DNA of 64,000 nt from Anaerobacillus alkalidiazotrophicus (GTDB lineage Bacteria; Bacillota; Bacilli; Bacillales_H; Anaerobacillaceae). The stretch spans positions 1-64,000 of the forward strand of contig NZ_MLQS01000019.1 in NCBI RefSeq assembly GCF_001866055.1, written 5' to 3'. The notes under the pieces were generated by a model. The model was given only the letters and a program-made list of their open reading frames with translations. It had not been told where the DNA came from and searched no databases. How positions within the stretch are numbered: position 1 is the first letter of the stretch; every line of letters begins with the position of its first letter. Of the stretch, positions 59,999-64,000 are shown in pieces. A program made the position numbers and the translations under genes.

Positions 59999-60943
59999 AT
60001 GAAATGTGTTGGTATCGTTGGTATTGGTGCCTATGTTCCAGAGAATATAGTTACTAATGAACAATTAGAAAAAATGGTTGATACAACTGATGAGTGGATT
60101 CGCACAAGAACTGGAATTGAAGAACGTAGGATTGCTGATAGCGATATGGATACATCTGATATGGCAGTAATTGCAGCCCAAAAAGCACTAGCAGATGCTT
60201 CACTTGATGCTAAAGATATTGATTTGATTTTGGTTGCAACTGCGACACCAGATTATGTTTTTCCAACTGTAGCTTGTATGGTACAAGAGGCTCTTGAAAT
60301 ACCGAATATTCCGGCTATGGATCTTAGTGCAGCATGTTCAGGATTTGTATATGCACTGGTGACTGCTAAGCAATTCATCGAAACAAATACATATAAAAAT
60401 ATTTTAATTATAGGTAGTGAAAAGTTTTCTAAAATTACTGATTGGTCAGATCGAAATACTTCAGTTTTATTTGGTGATGGAGCAGGTGCTGTTGTACTTA
60501 GCGAGGTTCCCTCTGGTAAGGGTATTTTATCTTTTGAATTAGGAGCAGATGGTACAGGCGGGAAACATTTACTTGTTGATAATAAATCGAATTTTGTCAC
60601 AATGAATGGTCGCGAGGTTTTCAAATTTGCTGTTCGACAAATGCCTGAATCTAGCTTGAACGTAGTATATAAAGCTGGACTAAAAAAAGAAGATGTCGAT
60701 TTTCTCATTCCACATCAAGCGAACATACGCATTATTGATGCAGCAAGAGAGAGACTTGGTCTTGACAAAGAAAAAGTTTCAACGACTGTCACGAAACACG
60801 GTAATACTTCAGCAGCTTCTATACCGTTAGCATTATTCTCTGAGGTTGAAAAGGGCCTAATAAAAGATGGTGATATCGTCGTCATGGTTGGATTTGGTGG
60901 CGGTTTAACTTGGGGCTCGGTTTGTTTAAGATGGGGTAAATAA
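59999..60943 (+). CDS. fabH: Beta-ketoacyl-ACP synthase III
   Basis: 314 residues. It joins acetyl-CoA or branched acyl-CoA with malonyl-ACP to begin fatty acid synthesis. The active Cys is in LSAACSGF (Cys112), with His in [10 protein letters not shown] (about 238) and Asn in KHGNTSAAS (about 268), a complete catalytic triad. GGGTGG gives the ribosome site. It is followed after 28 bases by fabF, as in Bacillus subtilis. Confidence 0.93.
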   Translation: MKCVGIVGIGAYVPENIVTNEQLEKMVDTTDEWIRTRTGIEERRIADSDMDTSDMAVIAAQKALADASLDAKDIDLILVATATPDYVFPTVACMVQEALEIPNIPAMDLSAACSGFVYALVTAKQFIETNTYKNILIIGSEKFSKITDWSDRNTSVLFGDGAGAVVLSEVPSGKGILSFELGADGTGGKHLLVDNKSNFVTMNGREVFKFAVRQMPESSLNVVYKAGLKKEDVDFLIPHQANIRIIDAARERLGLDKEKVSTTVTKHGNTSAASIPLALFSEVEKGLIKDGDIVVMVGFGGGLTWGSVCLRWGK

Positions 60944-60971
60944 TAATAATATTTTGAGGGGAGAGTTTACA

Positions 60972-62213
60972 ATGAAAAAAAGAGTAGTAATTACAGGAAT
61001 TGGAGCAGTAACACCTCTAGGAAACGATATTTTTACGACATGGGAAGAGATTAAAAAAGGTGTCTCTGGCATTGGTCCTTTAACAAAGATAGATACGGAG
61101 AACTTTAATGTAAAAGTTGCTGCGGTTGTAAAAGATTTTACTCCTGAACAATATATGGATAGTAAGGAAGCAAGAAGAATGGCAAGATTTACACAGTTAG
61201 CTATTGCTGCTAGTAAAATGGCTGTTACTGATTCTGGTGTAGAAATTGGTAAGGATGTAGACCCAGAACGGATTGGTGTTTGGATTGGTTCTGGAATTGG
61301 TGGATTAGACGCATTTGAGGAACAACATAAAAAGTTCTTGTCTAAAGGACCAAAGCGTGTTAGCCCATTTATTATCCCAATGCTTATTCCGGATATGGCA
61401 TCTGGACGTGTCTCAATCGAATTAGGTGCAAAAGGGATAAATAACTGTTCTGTTACAGCATGCGCTTCAGGTGCTAATTCCATCGGCGATGCTTACCGTG
61501 TCATTCAGAATGGCGATGTAGACATGATGGTTACTGGAGGAACAGAAGCTGCAATTACAGAAATGACAATCGCTGGTTTTTCAAATATGACGGCATTATC
61601 TACAAATCCTGATCCAAATACTGCAAGTCGTCCGTTTGACAAAAATCGCGATGGCTTTGTCATTGCAGAAGGTTCAGGGATACTGATTTTAGAAGAATTA
61701 GAGCATGCATTAGCACGTGGGGCGAAAATTTATGGTGAAATTGTTGGTTACGGGGCTACGGGAGATGCTCATCATATTACCACTCCAGCACCAAATGGAG
61801 AAGGTGGACAAAGAGCAATGAAACTAGCATTGAAAGATGCTAATCTTTCTCCTGAACAAGTTGACTATATTAATGCTCATGGTACGAGTACACATTATAA
61901 TGATTTATATGAAACGATTGCTATAAAAGAAGTGTTTGGAGAGCATGCCTACAAGTTATCCGTCAGTTCAACGAAATCAATGACAGGACATTTGTTAGGC
62001 GCCGCAGGAGCAATTGAAGCACTATTCTCCCTATTAGCAATTAAAGATAGTATTATCCCACCTACCATTAATTACGAAACGCCTGATGAGGATTTAGATT
62101 TAGATTACGTGCCAAATACCGCTAAAAAAGCCGACGTAAATATCGTAATTTCAAACTCATTAGGGTTTGGAGGACATAATGTTTCATTAGCATTTAAAAA
62201 GTATGAAGCTTAA
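60972..62213 (+). CDS. fabF: Beta-ketoacyl-ACP synthase II
   Basis: 413 residues starting [29 protein letters not shown] precedes this ATG. It elongates the fatty acyl chain. Cys163 is in TACASGANS, and the His residues are in [11 protein letters not shown] (about 303) and [14 protein letters not shown] (about 340), so the Cys-His-His triad is complete. It forms one unit with fabH and ends in a terminator. Confidence 0.93.
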   Translation: MKKRVVITGIGAVTPLGNDIFTTWEEIKKGVSGIGPLTKIDTENFNVKVAAVVKDFTPEQYMDSKEARRMARFTQLAIAASKMAVTDSGVEIGKDVDPERIGVWIGSGIGGLDAFEEQHKKFLSKGPKRVSPFIIPMLIPDMASGRVSIELGAKGINNCSVTACASGANSIGDAYRVIQNGDVDMMVTGGTEAAITEMTIAGFSNMTALSTNPDPNTASRPFDKNRDGFVIAEGSGILILEELEHALARGAKIYGEIVGYGATGDAHHITTPAPNGEGGQRAMKLALKDANLSPEQVDYINAHGTSTHYNDLYETIAIKEVFGEHAYKLSVSSTKSMTGHLLGAAGAIEALFSLLAIKDSIIPPTINYETPDEDLDLDYVPNTAKKADVNIVISNSLGFGGHNVSLAFKKYEA

Positions 62214-62227
62214 ATTTATTATAAAAG

Positions 62228-62264
62228 AACGGGTACGTATTATGACAATACGTGCCCTTTTGTT
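62228..62264 (+). terminator. Rho-independent terminator of fabH-fabF
   Basis: AACGGGTACGTATT and AATACGTGCCCTTTT pair around ATGAC and are followed by a T-rich stretch. Confidence 0.75.
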
Positions 62265-62507
62265 GTTTGCTTAAAGGTTGCGGTCACGTAAAGAGTTGAT
62301 GCGTCACCGCGGGGAGGAAAAATCATGAAAAGCGGTCACGTAAAACCTTTTCAATAAACGGTTCAACAACAATGTTTACGAAAAGCGTTTAAATAAATGA
62401 AACATTTCCCTATCCTTTCATATAATTATGTAATATAGATTGATGACCATATTCTTATAACCATCCGCATCTTGAACATAAGCTAGAATAAGGAGGGGAT
62501 CTTGTTC

Positions 62508-63917
62508 ATGCAGTTATCAAAACATTATGAATGGATATTAAATAAAGTTAATATTGGAGTTCATGTCGTGGATAGTCAAGGTGTAACTACTTTTTACAAC
62601 CAAACCATGGCTGATATAGATGGATTAGTTCGAGAAACAGTGTTAGGTAAAAATATATTTCAACTTTATCCCTCTTTAACAAGTGAGACGAGCACTTTGA
62701 ACTTAGCTTTAAGTAAAGGATGTGAAACTGTAGATGTGATGCAAACCTATGTAAATCTGCAGGGCAAGCAAATTACAACGATTAATAGCACTTATCCTTT
62801 ATATGAAGGTGAATTAATTATAGGAGCTGTAGAAACAGCCAAGGAGATAACTCAAATTGTAAGTATGTATGACCAAACACTTGAGTTAAGAAAGCAGTTA
62901 TTTCAATCGAAAAAATTAGAACGAATATCTAAAGGATCTGCAGTTTATCATTTCAGTGATTTGATCGGTAAAAATCCAAATTTTCAACAGGCGGTATCAA
63001 TCTCAAAAAGGGCTGCCCGTTCACTTTCACCAGTTATGATTTACGGAGCTACTGGAACAGGAAAAGAATTAGTTGCTCAAAGCATTCATAATGCTAGTGC
63101 TCGCCGCCAAAAGCCCTTTATTGCATTAAACTGCGCAGCAGTTCCAAAAGAATTGTTGGAAGGTTTATTATTTGGTACGAGTAAAGGTGCTTTTACTGGT
63201 GCAATTGATCGACCAGGTATTTTCGAACAAGCTGATGGTGGAACGCTATTTCTTGATGAGTTAAATAGTCTTCATCTTTTACTTCAAGCAAAATTACTTC
63301 GAGTTATTCAAGATGGAAGGATTAGAAGATTAGGTGGAAATGAAGAAAAAAAGGTCGATGTCAGAATTATTTCAGCGATGAATATAAAGCCTAAAAAAGC
63401 GCTAGAGAAAAAAATACTAAGATCTGACTTATATTATCGATTAAATGTCGTCCATATAGAATTACCTCTCCTTAAAGATAGAAAAGGAGACATCCCTATT
63501 TTAATCGACCATTTTATTAAAAAGTGTAATGATTTGTTTGGGTTGAAAGTTAAAGAAGTAAGTATAGAAGCATTACAATATTTAAGTCAATACGATTGGC
63601 CAGGTAATATTCGTGAGTTAGACCATGCAATCGAATCTGCATTTAATATTATTGATTTTGGTTATGAAATGATAGAGAAACACCACTTGCCCTCTCATAT
63701 TTTTAATACAGCATCACAAGTAATTCCTGAAACAGCTAGATTCTCACCAATAAAAGAAAGAATCGATCTACCAAATATTATAGAAGAATTTGAGCGAGAA
63801 ACCATTTTCAGGATGTTTAATGATAATGATCGTAATATTTCGAAAACAGCCAAAGCATTAGGTATAAAACGACAGGCGTTACAATATAAATTAAATAAAT
63901 ACGGAATAGAAAAATAA
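62508..63917 (+). CDS. Sigma-54-dependent transcriptional activator (RocR/BkdR type)
   Basis: 469 residues. A PAS domain (about 10-115), a AAA+ domain with GATGTGKE (Walker A, about 180), GAFTGA (sigma-54 contact, about 226) and GGTLFLDEL (Walker B), and a C-terminal Fis-type HTH (ISKTAKALGIKRQALQYKL) make up the usual activator. AAGGAGGGG lies about nine bases before the ATG at 62508. It should turn on a -12/-24 promoter nearby, but none was found in the window, so its target probably lies beyond the end. Confidence 0.87.
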   Translation: MQLSKHYEWILNKVNIGVHVVDSQGVTTFYNQTMADIDGLVRETVLGKNIFQLYPSLTSETSTLNLALSKGCETVDVMQTYVNLQGKQITTINSTYPLYEGELIIGAVETAKEITQIVSMYDQTLELRKQLFQSKKLERISKGSAVYHFSDLIGKNPNFQQAVSISKRAARSLSPVMIYGATGTGKELVAQSIHNASARRQKPFIALNCAAVPKELLEGLLFGTSKGAFTGAIDRPGIFEQADGGTLFLDELNSLHLLLQAKLLRVIQDGRIRRLGGNEEKKVDVRIISAMNIKPKKALEKKILRSDLYYRLNVVHIELPLLKDRKGDIPILIDHFIKKCNDLFGLKVKEVSIEALQYLSQYDWPGNIRELDHAIESAFNIIDFGYEMIEKHHLPSHIFNTASQVIPETARFSPIKERIDLPNIIEEFERETIFRMFNDNDRNISKTAKALGIKRQALQYKLNKYGIEK

Positions 63918-63948
63918 CGTAAGATTTCTAAATTCCAAAATATAGCTT

Positions 63949-64000
63949 TATCCCACTCTTAAGGGGCAGTAAGACCCCACTTTAAAACTTAAGAAAATCG
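63949..64000 (+). repeat. Repeat family B, full or partial copy cut by the window end
   Basis: TTTATCCCACTCTTAAGGGG, CAGTAAGACCCCAC and AAAACTTAAGAAAATCG match the left half of module 1. The rest lies outside the window. Confidence 0.7.

Noticed and set aside
62270..62345. GCGGTCACGTAAA seen twice
   Set aside because: The two short copies are near each other but only about 13 bases long and no further copies or structure were found.

Overview
The window is low-GC DNA from an endospore-forming member of the Bacillaceae; the genus cannot be fixed from sequence alone. The evidence is strong AGGAGG ribosome sites, Gram-positive rho-independent terminators, a ybxH-csgA pair behind a SigG-like promoter, a Spo0E-type phosphatase, a tRNA-Leu T-box, a FapR-like site before fabH-fabF, and a BceRS-AB module. 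No rRNA, tRNA or CRISPR array was seen.

Layout. 1-0.25 kb: 3' end of a group II intron. 0.3-2.1 kb: small proteins and an anti-sigma gene whose ECF sigma partner survives only as a tail. 2.5-8.9 kb (minus): a Bce-type response regulator, kinase and ABC transporter, then a second ABC-2 transporter of immunity type. 9.5-13.4 kb: a DUF2207 protein, an FbpA-like small protein and membrane proteins. 13.6-17.7 kb: MarR regulator with a heterodimeric ABC exporter. 18-22.5 kb: AlkD-like protein, a YtrA-type GntR regulator with its ABC operon, and a VOC protein. 22.6-26.6 kb: a decayed copy of Bce DNA, a TipAS-type MerR regulator, and a macrolide resistance unit (ErmD-like leader peptide, attenuators, an ABC-F gene broken by one stop codon, and an intact macrolide phosphotransferase). 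27-33.5 kb: DUF2500, a quinone-reductase-like enzyme, TetR-MMPL, and an ECF sigma with its partner. 34-37.4 kb: a two-gene 2-oxoacid:ferredoxin oxidoreductase. 37.5-39.8 kb: leucine T-box and leuA. 39.8-56 kb: an accessory region of small genes, sporulation genes, broken genes, an IS607-family element with tnpB, and a PAS-PAS histidine kinase. 56.8-59.7 kb: a c-di-GMP-I riboswitch before a PAS-GGDEF-EAL protein. 60-64 kb: fabH-fabF and a sigma-54 activator.

The most unusual property is the density of interspersed structured repeats. A roughly 220-bp three-hairpin element occurs in several full and partial copies, all in the same orientation, and one copy lies between the c-di-GMP riboswitch and its gene. 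A 103-bp element with 11-bp terminal inverted repeats occurs in three copies. A TGTCTAGC...GCGCTTGCGC element occurs in about five places, one of them between the T-box and leuA. Several genes carry a single in-frame stop (ABC-F, ycgL-like, a small peptide) or are fragments (sigma factor, paiB-like, tnpB N-terminus, tnpA), so recent gene decay is common here.
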